Origin: Cryptomeria japonica
Lineage: Eukaryota; Streptophyta; Pinopsida; Cupressales; Cupressaceae
Direction: 5' to 3'
DNA length: 64,000 nt
NCBI RefSeq assembly: GCF_030272615.1
Contig: NC_081413.1
Coordinates: forward strand, 448,116,538 to 448,180,537
Shown piece after piece: positions 1 through 11,400 of the stretch. The notes under the pieces are model-generated. The model searched no databases and had not been told where the DNA came from. It saw only the letters and a program-made list of their open reading frames with translations. Both the position numbers and the translations under genes were made by a program. How positions within the stretch are numbered: position 1 is the first letter of the stretch; every line of letters begins with the position of its first letter.

Positions 1-2039
1 AGGAGATTTCTCATAGGTTGTTAGCACATGAGAGAGAAATGGAAAGAATGAGGAAAGAAAAGGAGGATTTACAAATGGAGTTAGAGAAGGCTGAGTTGGA
101 AGCAACCAATCAGGAAGTCAAAAGAAAAATTAATTATCTAAAAGCTCCCCCTATCATGTTTCCATTAGAAGACCTTAATAAGCCTGATCCTTAGCAAATT
201 TTTGTTCCCCTAGTTAAAATTCAACCTATGGAGCCTGCTAATGTAGCATCAGTGAGTCAAATCCCTATGAATAGTCAACATACCCAAATATCTCAGTCTC
301 CAATTCCAAAAGTTAGAATGGCTTTGGGAAACAATAATGTTGTTCCCCCTTTTCAAAGGAGACCTATCAATTTAGAGCAATATAGACAATTGTTCTTTGA
401 TGGGATCCCAGGATATCCCAATCATGTTCCTACTAAGTTAAGGGATAGACTCCATAAATTTCCTAGAAACAATGTAATTAGTGCTGAGGAACATCTAAAA
501 TCTTTTGGGAACCTAATAAATGATTATGAGATAGTGGATGAAGATGTCATCATGAAACTGTTTGTTCAGTCCCTGGTTGATGATGTAAGAGATTCGTACA
601 GAGGTCTTCCAGTTAATAGCATTGGGTCATGGGAAGATTCTAAAAATTGTTTTCAAGAGCAATATGGTGATAAAACAAATGTGAGCTTTATGCTTAATGA
701 ATTTAATAACATCAGAAAGTCTGACAATGAAATGGTCACTGATTTTAATGCTAGATTCCAAAAGGCTATGCATAGATTGTATCAGGTGATGAGGTTAGAT
801 GATAACATGTGTCTGAATACCTATTACAATGCATTTGACTCAAAGATGACTTATATCTTGAGGGACAAAAATCCACATAACTTGAGAGATGCTTTTAGAA
901 TTGCCATTAATATAGAAAGTAATAGAAAAGCATTTGGGAAGTTAGGAAGAAGAACAGATGGTAGGTTATGGCAATAAACAAAACAACAACCTAGCAAAGC
1001 AGCTAAGGAGGAAGACAAGATAGAGAAGTTGGTCATTGCTATGAAGGATCTGATTGAAAAGGTAAACAAAAATGATAAAATTCATTATAACTGGCAGGAT
1101 AGGCCCCCTAGATTGCATGACATGCCATATAATACCAATTGGAAAGATGGTAAAGCCTAGAATGAGAAGCCCAAAATTGCTCAAAATCAGAACACTCCAG
1201 ATCCCTTGAAAGGGAAAACTATCCACAATATAGAAAATACTCCTTGGTGTATTGCTTGTGATGGGCCACATTCTCCTCATCAATGTGCAGTAGCTCAAGC
1301 CCTTGAAGAATCCATGAGACAAGAAGTTGAGCCTGACATCAATATGTTTGAAACCATTATAGAAAGTGATGAGGAGTCTATACAAAGTGAATATAGTGAT
1401 GTGTTAGATAATGAAAAGTTTGTTCAAGGACAACTAACCTTGGATTGGCATCCTACATTGAATGTGGTAACACTTGAGGATGAAGAAGTTCATCTTAGAA
1501 GGCCTAGTAAGGAAGAAGTTAAAAGTCTCACTAAAGCTGCCATTGCCAGAGCAAAACATAACTATAACTTGAGAAGCACCAAGAAGGACACTGATCAGGG
1601 TGAACCTAGTTCCATGTTCATAAAAGAGGTCACTCAAAAGGGGGCAGCAAGTAGTGTTACTACTTTCCCTAAGATTGATCAAGAAAAGAAGGAACGGATC
1701 AAAGATGTACCCAAGAGTGCAGATACTGGTGATATACAAGGAGCTACCACAGTAAAAAAGGCAAGTCAGCTCAAGATAGAAAGAGTTAGAGCTAATACTA
1801 AAATAAGCAAAAGTTTTACAATTGACATGGCTCAAGCTCTTACTCAAATGAAGGTCACTGTCCCATTAATAGAATTACTGAAGATTAAAGAACATAGGGA
1901 TGCAACTTTGTCTTTATTTTCTAGTATACCTAATCGTGACACAATCCTACCCACCGGTTCAGCTAGAATTAGAAAGGATCAAGAATTCCAAACCCTAGAG
2001 GTTTATGTTGGGACCACTATCACTCAAGAGCCTTCATAG
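1..2039 (+). pseudogene. gag: Element A gag (capsid, zinc knuckle), decayed
   Basis: Gag forms the retrotransposon capsid. The N-terminal part (1-200) is a charged coiled coil rich in Glu, Lys and Arg. The capsid core lies at about 350-960 and has the usual retrotransposon-gag features: QLFFDGIPGYP, a DxxRDSYRGLP stretch (element B keeps RDWYGGLP) and FNARFQKAM. A compact Cys-His knuckle, CIACDGPHSPHQC, follows at about 1249-1290, spaced C-x2-C-x3-H-x4-C. In-frame stops interrupt the frame near 192, 975 and 1158, and again at 2037; the matching positions in element B are mostly open. The same reading frame runs on into protease, so gag and pol appear to be one polyprotein without a frameshift. 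The start codon is outside the window. Confidence 0.85.
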
Positions 2040-2048
2040 GTAGATCCT

Positions 2049-2420
2049 TTCTATGTCACTTTGTTAGTAAACAATCAGTTGATAAAAAACTGCATGATAG
2101 ATTTAGGAGCTACTGTTAATGTTATGCCCTACGGTGTTATGAAAGAATTAGGACTATCAGTAACCATTGTGTATGGAAAATGCTATGCTATGGATAACAG
2201 GGAAGTACCTGTGATAGGTATAATGAAAGATGTTGAAGTAAAAATAACAGCATTCCTAGAGGCAACTTAGAAAATGGATGTTATTGTTACTGATACCAAG
2301 CCCCATTATGGTATGTTACTGTCCACGCAATGGGTAGCGGTAGTAGGAAGAAATGTTCAACTAGATTTATCTTATGCCACCCTTCCAATTAATGGAAATT
2401 AGGTTAAGTTGTATAGAGAG
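2049..2420 (+). pseudogene. Element A retropepsin-like protease, broken
   Basis: The segment LLVNNQLIKNCMID leads into the protease active site. Element A reads IDLGAT, whereas element B reads IDSGAT, so the catalytic D-S/T-G triplet is damaged here by a Ser to Leu change. Downstream, Tyr to stop (2268) and Gln to stop (about 2400) changes interrupt the frame. The protease would cut the gag-pol polyprotein. It is in the same frame as gag. Identification rests on the D-S-G-A motif in the B copy and on the position between gag and RT. Confidence 0.75.
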
Positions 2421-2574
2421 CCACGTGCTCCTAGGGTAATTGAAAATGTAGACCCTAATATGCTCAATTGTATGATCAATGTAGATCTTGATAATTTTAG
2501 ACTTTGACCAATTTTACCCCAGGTGAAGAATACTAACCCCATTGTAGTCAGCTTAGAAGCACAATAGTATGGTT

Positions 2575-2985
2575 TATGGTAGATGTATTTTGATGGAGCT
2601 TGCTCCAAAGAAGGATCTAGAGTAGGAGTTCTTTTTGTATCCTCATCAGGTATAAATTTTAAGTATTCTTTCTTATTGGTTTTCTAGTGCACAAATATTA
2701 CTGTAGAGTATGAAGCCTTATTGTTAGGGCTTGAGGTTGCAAAGAAGCATGGAATCTAGCTGTTGACAGTGTTAGGGGATTCAGAATTGGTTGTTTCTCA
2801 GGTAAGATCCAAATATGCATCCAAGAATGATAGATTAAAGAGATATAAACATGCAGTTTGGGATGTTATTGAGCATTTTAGTGCATTTTCTATTAATTGG
2901 ATAGAGCGATCAAAGAATATTATGGCAGATTTCCTAGCTAATGTTGCATTAAAAAATGATGATGCATCCCTAACTGGCATTTCCA
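2575..2985 (+). pseudogene. Element A archaeal-type RNase H (aRNH), upstream of RT
   Basis: An RNase H fold can be read from MYFDGACSKEG (first Asp) through VEYEALLLGLEV (Glu), LTVLGDSELVVSQV (second Asp) and WIERSKNIMADFLANVA (terminal Asp). This is the D-E-D-D layout of the archaeal-type RNase H that plant Tat-lineage gypsy elements acquired in addition to the RNase H joined to RT. Here it sits between protease and RT, and a second RNase H follows RT at 4330-4824. Stops at about 2560, 2580, 2690 and 2757 break it. The stop at 2757-2759 is shared with element B (34138-34140). Confidence 0.75.
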
Positions 2986-3239
2986 CTATGGAAATAAAAT
3001 CTAGGCCTTCCATCCCTGATAATGTGTATAATTGGCAAGTTTTTGCTGATGATGAAGATATTCTTAGGTTCATCCAATGTGTTGATGCTTATGATGGACA
3101 GAAGGTTGACTACAATGCATTGGTGGAGGTGGTTGACAATAGGGAAACAATGTTTGGAAATGATTTGGTCTAGTTGGAAACCAATGAAATACCTAAAGGA
3201 CTAGTAGAGTTGAAGAGCATGTTCAGTTATAATGATAGT

Positions 3240-4310
3240 CACTTACATTAGTAGTCTACCACCAAGTTGGAAGAATTAGAGGAGATAAACCTAGGGACTG
3301 AATCATCCCCTAAGCTAGTATACATTGCAAAGAAATTACCCCCTCATGTCAGGACTAACCTTATTAGTTTATTGAAGAAATATAAACATGTTTCTGCTTA
3401 GTCTTATGAAGACCTAAAGGCGTATAGACAAGATCTTTTTTAGCATGAAGTTCCTTTACTTCCAGATGCTAAGCCTTTCAGATAGAAACAGAGACCTATT
3501 AATCCCCTATTAGAAACAAAGATGCAGCAAGAGTTGACTAAGTTAAGAGAAGGTGGGATTATCAAGCCTATAAGGAATTCTTCATGGGTCTCCAATCTAG
3601 TCCCAGTAAGAAAGAAAAATGGGGACATTAGATTGTGTGTAGATTTTAGAAATTTAAATGTGGCTTCTTTGAAAGATAATTACTCTTCTCCCAATATGGA
3701 AGCGATGCTGTAGAGAGTAACAGGTTGTGATCTTTTATCCATGATGGATGGTTTTTCAGGATACAATCAAGTGTTAGTAAAGGAATCTGAATAGTTCAAA
3801 ACTACTTTCACTACTCCATGGGGGACGTATGTTTATGTAAGAATGCCATTCGGATTGAAAAAAGCTAGAGCTACATTCCAGAGAGCGATGGATGTAGCCT
3901 TCAAAGAATTGATTAATATAATCATGGTATTCTATCAAGACAATCTAACTTGCTTCTCTAAAAGGGCTAATGATCATTGTGGACATTTGGAAAAGGTGTT
4001 CAATAAAGCCTTGGAATTTGGTGTGTCATTGAATCCCAAGAAATGTCATTTTGGGGTCATTGAAGGAAAACTATTGGGACACATTGTTTCCAAGGAAGGG
4101 GTAAGGATAGACCCTGAAAGAATTGAAGCAATAAACAAGGTGTCTAAACCAAAGAATGTAAAAGGTATTCAATCCTTTCTAGGCAAAGTGAATTTTGTTA
4201 GGAGATTCATCGCAAACTTTGCAGAGATAGTGAAGCCCATTGTCAAGTTGCTCAAGAAGGATACCAAATTTTGTTGGGATCAAGAAGCCTCAGAGGCTTT
4301 TGCTGAAATT
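3240..4310 (+). pseudogene. Element A reverse transcriptase, inactive
   Basis: Classic Ty3/gypsy RT blocks are visible: ELTKLREGGIIKPI, SSWVSNLVPVRKKNG, IRLCVDFRNLN, the substrate-binding block (GCDLLSMMDGFSGYNQV), MPFGLKKARATFQRAMD, the catalytic region, LNPKKCHFG and the thumb (GIQSFLGKVNFVRRFI). The catalytic box reads FYQDN instead of YxDD, so a metal-binding Asp is replaced by Asn. Stops occur at 3250-3255 (two in a row), 3400, 3441, 3484, 3711 and about 3791; most replace Gln codons that are intact in element B. The stop at 3711-3713 is also present in B. Confidence 0.9.
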
Positions 4311-4329
4311 AAAAAGGTCATTCAGGAAG

Positions 4330-4825
4330 CACAAATGTTAAAATCTCTTGACTACAGTAAGCCCTTTTCTCTATTTTCTTTTGCTTCATATCATACAGTA
4401 GTTGTAGTATTATTACAAAAGGATAATGAGGGATATGAACATCCCATAGCTTTCTACAGCAAGTCTTTGCAAGTAGCAGAATTAAAATATAAAAAACCAT
4501 GGAGAAACAAGCTTATGCTTTAGTTAGAGTTGTCAAGGCTTTTAGGCTGTATCTGGTAAATGCAAATATTATTGCTTATGTCCCACATGCTACAGTTAAG
4601 GATATTTTGTCCCAGTCTGAGGATATAGGGAAAAGATGCAGATGGATTAATAGAATCCAAGAATTTGACATGGAAATAAAGATCACCAGGTTGGTGAGAG
4701 GTTTAGGTGTGGCTAAGCTCATGACTGAGTCTAATCTTCTGAATGTTGAAATACATAATGTTGAAGTCAAAAGTACTTCAGTCACTAGCATTGAGAGACA
4801 ACTTTGGTACTCAGAGATAGTCTAA
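4330..4825 (+). pseudogene. Element A RT-linked RNase H, frameshifted
   Basis: This is the RNase H domain attached to gypsy RT: KPFSLFSFASYHTVV, YEHPIAFYSKSLQVAELKY, KQAYALVRVVKAFRLYL and RCRWINRIQEFDMEI. A 2-base insertion in an A run near 4490 shifts the frame; from 4499 on the element is read in a different frame to the end of integrase. The segment ends at a TAA (4823-4825) that is shared with element B (32074-32076). Normal gypsy RNase H would begin with an intact Asp in place of some of the hydrophobic residues seen here, so catalytic competence is doubtful even before the frameshift. Confidence 0.85.
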
Positions 4826-4855
4826 TTTTTAAGAGATGTTGAATTCTCAGAAGGA

Positions 4856-6061
4856 ATGACACATAATCAAAAAAGAACTCTGAAGCTCAAGTCACAAAAA
4901 TATGTGCTTATTCAAGGTGATCTGTTTTGGAGAAAAAGAGATGGAGAATTGCTAATGTGTTTGGATGAATTCCAGGCTAAATGGGTATTGACTGAGATGC
5001 ATGATAGAGTATGCGGGGGTCATTACTCTACTAAGACAACTACTAGTAAGATAATTAGGGCTGGATATTATTGGCCCACCTTATTCAAAGATGCCCATGC
5101 ACATGTCTAGAAATGTGACCCATGTCAGAATTTTTCATCCAAGCCGAAGTATGAAGGAGCCCTACCCGTAAATCCAGTCACAATGGAAGCCCCTTTTGTC
5201 CAGTGGGGCATTGATTTTATTGGGGAAATTGTTGAGAGATTAGGAAGAGGTCATAGATGGATCATAGTAACCATTGACAATTTCACTAAATGGATAGAAG
5301 CTATTCCTACAAGAAGAACTACAAGTAAGGTTGTCATTGATTTCCTAATGGATAATGTAATAACTAGATTTGGAATACCTACAAAATTGGTGATGGATAA
5401 TGCCATGAGTTTCAGATCTGAAGAGTTTGTAGGATTTTGTACCAGTCATGGAATAATCATGTCTTACTCTTCACCCTATCACCCTCAGGGGAATGGACAA
5501 GCATAATCTAGCAATAAAAGCCTTTTGAACATCATCAAGAAAATCTTGGAAGAAAATCAAAGATCTTGGGATCAAAAATTGAAATTAGCTTTATGGGCAG
5601 ATAGAATAACAGTCAAGAAGGCCATTGGAATGTTGCCTTTTGAACTGGTTTATGGTACTCATGTCAAATTTCCAGTGAATAATCTTCTTCCAATTTATAA
5701 AGTCTTGCAAGATGAGGACATGGAGCTATCTGAACCTATGGAAAATAGAATGATCCAAATTGTGGAGGTAGAAGAGCTTAGAACTTTGGCTCATAGGAGA
5801 AATCAGAAGATTCAATTGTAGTCCAAATACCTTTTTGATAAAAGGACATCATTAAAGAAGTTTCAAATTGATGACATTGTTCTTTAGTGGAATGCAAAAG
5901 GACAAGACAAGGGAAAGCATAAAAAATTTGAATCATTATGGATTGGCCCTTTTGTGGTCCGTGACTTAAATGGTAAGGATTCATATTTTGTGAAGAATAT
6001 GAATGATGAAGTACAGGAATTTCTAGTGCATGGACAATTCCTAAAACATTATTTCTCTTGA
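4856..6061 (+). pseudogene. Element A integrase, decayed
   Basis: The integrase zinc domain is visible as VCGGHYSTKTTTSKII followed by CDPC (H-H-C-C, with a stop just before the first Cys at about 5108). The DDE core follows: FVQWGIDFIGEI (first Asp), TKWIEAIPTR, KLVMDNAMSFRSEEF (second Asp) and SSPYHPQGNGQA. A stop replaces the catalytic Glu region (GQA-stop; element B reads GQEESNNKS). The C-terminal domain runs to a TGA at 6059-6061 after HGQFLKHYFS. Further stops lie at 5819 and 5886, each a Gln codon in B. Integrase would insert the cDNA into new sites. Confidence 0.9.
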
Positions 6062-6207
6062 TGTCCATGCACAATAGGTCCTTTGTTTGTATATATTTTG
6101 TTTCCTTCCTATTGTTTTGTTTGGGTCTATGTCTTGGTCTGTTTCTCCAGAGTTTCTAAGTTTTTCTTGTGTTGACCTTGCAATCAACCATCCCCAGTGA
6201 GAGCCAC
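6062..6207 (+). other. Element A spacer between pol and 3' LTR
   Basis: This short noncoding stretch runs from the pol stop to the LTR start. The purine-rich run just before TGTTATCA (CAGTGAGAGCCAC) is the only polypurine-tract candidate and is weak. The same spacer is present in element B at about 30694-30838 in reverse orientation. Confidence 0.6.
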
Positions 6208-6589
6208 TGTTATCACTGTTTAAAAAGTGGGTTTTTCTTTTCCCATAATTGGCTAAGTTTTTCAAAATTTTGAGTCAGACACACTATCAATTGCTTCAAG
6301 TCTATGTTGGTTCTTAAGGGTTTAGGGTTTTAATTTTAAATCGTTCAATGTTTTACCAAAAAACCCTCTGGTTTCTATTCCTTCGTTACTTTATCCACTT
6401 AAGTAATGGATCTTAGGGTCATAAGAGGTGTCCCCCCATGTCTTTTGCCTAGGCAGTTATTTGAATTAATTGTAAAAATTTAGGCCTTATGTCTTTTCTT
6501 CCTAATGTTGTCAGGCCCAGTAAGTTGCTTGCAACTCTCAGATGGATCTATGGTTTTCATTGTTTTGTTAGGCGAACTTGTGCGTGGTT

Positions 6590-8110
6590 TAAGACTCACA
6601 AAATGGTGAAAGGGAAATGCATTCTAAATGGTGCATTTGGTTCGGTTTAAAATGGTTTCATCTCGTTCAAGATCTAATAGCTAGCGTTATTTCACAGCCA
6701 AAACTTGCAAGTGAAATACCTTTCACGAAATGGCGAAAGCATTTGGTGGGACCCTACAATGAAGACTTTCTAAGTGACTAAAACATGATCAAGTCCAATC
6801 TGATCCAACGGTTCGTGCTATTTTGTGGTTGACAGATGCTCTAAAGTTATGCCTTGGGAAATAGCGAAAAGGGAGTTTTCTATAAGGGCATAACAGATGT
6901 GCAAGTTTCATTTGATCTGACGGTTAGTACAGCTTTGCAGGAGGGAGATGCTCGACAGTTAGCTTTTGTGAAGTAGTGAAATGACATGGCGCTCCAAGCA
7001 GGCAGTCCAGTTGGTCGAGATGGCAAGTAAGATGATGGCACGTGGCAGAGGGTCAACATAGTTAGGAAAGTCAGAATTAAGGATTAAAAGGTAGGTCCCA
7101 GAGGTGAGTCATGTCATGGGATAAGAAGTGACCTGGCAGATACAGGTGGCAAGGATGAGGTGGAATCTAGTGTTTTCTCTCAGCAAATGAAAGGTTGACA
7201 TGTTAGTTTGAAAGTGACTAGATGCCAGGTAGTTGAAGTTGAGTCAGAGGGCCCACGTCTACTGGATTCAGTTAAGTTGTTAAGCATCGAGAAAGTCAAA
7301 TATAATCCAATGGCCTGCATGAATTTGCAATGGTAAAGTGCTCATGTTTTATGCCTTGTGAAATAATGAAAAGGTTTTTGGGCCCCAAAGATAGATAAAG
7401 CATGAAGTTAAAAGGGGATTAACTACATTTTGATCCAAGGGCTCGCATTGTTTCGTGGTTGCAAACCAACTGAAGGATATGCTATGCAAAATAGTGAAAG
7501 GAAAAGGGGCTCATCCATGTGTGATGCTAGATGGTGATGTGACCATGGACACATGGTTTTAGAAGAAGTTGAGGGTCTGCCAAGATGTAACCGGTGGTTA
7601 TAAGGGAAAGACACGTGGTTGACGTTGAACTAAATTTGAAGAGTTTTCCAAGGCTAATGGTTGACTGCCACGTGGTATTCAGTAACCAATGACAGAGTGG
7701 CATAAGTAAAGAAAGCATAAAGGTCCCCCTTAAAGGATGGTCATCTCCGATTTGATCCAACACTTCACGTTGTTTCATGGCCCAAAGTTGAAAGTTGTTT
7801 AAGCTATCTGAAATTATGAAAGATTGTTAGCAGTCAGGATAAAGGCACAGTGAAGGAAGAAATTGATGGTCCTGGTAAGAGTTAAATGCCAAGTAGTTAA
7901 AATTCCATCTAACACCTGGCATGGCTTCATGAAGGAAAATTGCCTGAAGGATAAAACCCATGAAATATCGAAAAAAAGGTGGGGCCCAGCGCAAAGGCAA
8001 AGCTGCTAAGTCAGTGTAAAGGCTGATCAAATTTCTTTTGATTAGACGGTTGGCATGATTTCATTTAACGAAATTGCTCAAAGGTTATGCTTTGCAAAAT
8101 AGCGAAACAG
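6590..8110 (+). repeat. Diverged repeated modules in the U3 part of the element A LTR
   Basis: A motif close to GCGAAATAGCGAAA recurs at about 6592, 6720, 6856, 6968, 7358, 7483, 7810, 7960 and 8092. Several copies are preceded by TTTGATCCAACGGTTCG-like and GTTGTTTCGTGG-like segments, giving modules of roughly 120-350 bases. The same modules, in reverse complement, fill 28900-30330 and 57420-58600 in element B. No coding frame is present. The modules look like an old tandem duplication series, and a regulatory role is only inferred. Confidence 0.6.
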
Positions 8111-8485
8111 TGGAAGAGAAAATATGTGCAGATATGTTGTGACCCGTTGGAGTAAAAATTAGAACTCTCTCATGAATTCAGTTCTGAAGGGACGACCGAA
8201 GCATGCGGTATCAATGTCGCAGTTAAGAGCCTGAGTACCATATATGATCTCCTATCAATTGAGTAAAGGTATCATTCCAAAGAATTGTTGTAGAGGAGCG
8301 GTTGCAGAGCTATTTTCTTCAAATACAAAGCAAAGTCATTCAGTTGTAGAGTAGATTCCTTCAAGTTGAAATAGGTTTTCTTGTACTTTTGTGTGGTAAT
8401 TCCTTAGCAGTGCATGTTAATTGAGGTCTTGATTTTTGTAACAGAACCAGTTGGGGTAATAGTTTAAATTGCTTGCATTTGTAAG

Positions 8486-11400
8486 ATGGCACCTAAGAGA
8501 GAATTTTTAGGGAAAGTTAATTATTAGGAAAAGGCCATTTGTGATGATTTTCTCGAACAGTTGACATTGTCAACTAATCAGGCATCAAAGGTGAAAGAAT
8601 TAGTGCCAAGAGCTACTCATTTGAAAATAGGAGAGGGGTTATATGATAAGAAAAACTAGCTGAGAGATCTACAGGTTGGGTTGTCTAGGTTAGGGTTATT
8701 CAAAGTTGGATTTGGCATGAGAAATTCTCTAGCCCCGCAAAATAGCATCTGGGAGTTAGATGTAGGGAAATTGGTAGTTCTAGGAGTATTCATGGATATG
8801 GATCTATTGACTCAAATTGCACATAATTATGATCCAGTCACAAGGAGAATTCGGGATATAAATGGGAAAGCCTTCATTGAAATCAATAATGAGGAATTCA
8901 GAAGTGCTTTTGGGCTTAATGAGTTTACTAATTTTCTGGAACCAATTAACTTCAAATCATTAGCTCAAATATACAGTGCACAAAGAAACCACCTTAGAAA
9001 TGGGCCTCCTAAGGAATTTTTTGTGAAGATAGGTGGGTTGACAGTTGTAGGACCTAGCACTGAAGAGCCCTTCTCATTGAATCTATTCACCCTTTGGGCT
9101 AAGGGATTGTATTGGTCACTTTGCCAGATTTTAGGAGAGGATGTTGAGGCAAATATGCCCAATCATTACACGCTAATGATTGCTCAAATTTTGAATCCTT
9201 CTCTTGCATTAACTTTTGATTATGCTTCTTTTATTACTGATGCTATCCATGGAGGGTTGATAAGAATAAAGAATGGAAAGGTTGATAGGCCTTTCGGATG
9301 GTATTCACTGCTCATGCATCTATTTTTATTCAAAGGTGGTGATTACTTTGCAAGTAGAATGGATCTCACAAAAGAGAAAGATGGAGAAAAAATGCCAGTG
9401 CAACTATGGAGTATAGTGTTGTCATGGGACAGAGATGATGCCAGTTTCTTAAAATTTGATAAATGTTTTGCATCAAATATTAGGACTCTACTCTACTCAG
9501 AAAACCCAAGAATCCCCAAGGTTCTTTTAGAATTTGTTAGACCAAAAGAATTTGTAGAAAATATAAAAATTGTTCATAATTGGGGTGATATTTACTTATG
9601 CCCTATCTCCATAGTTTTCAAAGTATTTGGTTTCAGAGGCACTCCCTTTTTATTGCCCTATCAGGTCCCTCTCAAAGTGGGAATTGCAGAAGTCCTCAGA
9701 CAAATTGGTAGTGTACAAGAGGCAGAGCTGATAGGCAGGGGTAAAGGGACTATTTTCCCTATAGTTACTATAGCCCATCAATTTGTAATAACCAAGGGAG
9801 GTTGGAATTGTTTTGAGGATTTTCTCAAACCTTATCATTTGTCAACTGCAATATCCAGGTGTGCCGATCCAGAAGCTTTATTCAATGGCATGTTTAGAAA
9901 AAGAGCAATATGCAGAGGTAGGCCCCATCAATTTCAGTTTCCCGAAGACCTCATTAGAAATGAGTTTGATCTAGGTGAGCAAGAGCTAAGGAAGAAAAAA
10001 TGGGTGGCTTATAAAAAAGCCTTAGATTTTGTACATCAGTTTGATACCAGCTATGACCCATTGTCTAGCTTTTTCCCTATTGAGGAGAAAATAAAATTTC
10101 TAATTCTTTTCTTTGAGGATGTAATGCAGACTCTGAAACAAAAGAGGGAGGCTATGGTTAAAAACAACCCTGAAAAGGCAAGAATGGTTCTAAGTAGGTC
10201 TACCACTACTGGAGAAATCCCTCTCAGGGACTATACATTGCACAAGAAGTCTAATTATAGTGTGTTGATGCCTAAAATAGGGGAGCCCTCTACCTCTAAA
10301 TGAAAGAGGAAAACACAAGATGTCATTGACATCCAAGAGAGCCCAGAGAAGCAGAGAGTAGGAAAAAAGATACAATCTGATAACCCCTCATACTCTTCAT
10401 CCCAATCTCCTATACATATAGGAGATGAACAGGCAGCAGCTGAGCAGCTGATATAGTTAGGTAGCCTGGGAGAAATATCCTACACATATGATGAAGTGGA
10501 AGAAGGAATGGTAGAAGAGCCCCTTGCTGCTAAGATGAACATCACTACCAATGAGTTTAAGGGCCAGGAGTGGGATCCTGAGATGAAATAGGCCAGTGAG
10601 GACTTCTTAGCTGACAATAACTTTGTTACATCAGAAGCATTCATGCAATTTGTATGGAAGCAAAATATTGATAAATACAATGCAACATGTGAGAAGATAA
10701 AAGGTGAGTAGCCTCACAAAGATCCAGCTATGGTTGAGGAGGAAATAAAGCAAGAATTGATGGATGAGTTTAAGACCATCACTCCTGAGCAAGTTAGAGA
10801 TATGGTGGCACAAGCTGGAGTACTCATTCTCCCTAAGTGGGACATAGCAGATGCCTTGGTATTCGAGGCAGTGAGGAAAGAAACTAAACCCATGGAGGGA
10901 ATCACTTTTAGCAAAGACAATGCTGCATTGGTCATGTAGTCCCTTAAAAGAGATGAAAATAGGAGAAATAAGGACACCCTAGGGTCAAGTTACCTTGGTG
11001 GAATGACAGTAAAAAGAGTGCAAAACACAGGGGTGGTGGAAGCTATTAGCACTATGCTAGAGACTGCAAAATTTAGTGTTTCAGTAGTAGAAAGGGACGC
11101 TAAGGAAAGAGCAGACCTCCAAGTCAAGTTGGAGACAATTTTGAAGGCTTACAATAGTTCTAAGGAAGACGTAAGAGGTAAAGATAGCATCGTTGCTAAG
11201 TTGCAAAGCTAGTTGACAGGACCGTACCATCAAGGTGAGTCTTCAACACTGATGATCTCCTCTTCTCCTTCAAGACCTCTACCTACCAGCCCCATCATTG
11301 ACTTCCCACCATCTCCAGCACCTTCTAGCTCCCAAATGGTTGAGATTACTCCCCAAGAATTGGAGAATTTAAAATAGGCTTAGGCCTTGTATGCCAAGAA

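Noticed and set aside
8681-10303. 540-residue open frame as a host gene
   Set aside because: It lies in one frame with flanking, stop-broken coding sequence inside an LTR, and colinear copies occur in element B. It belongs to the retrotransposon family, not to a single-copy locus.
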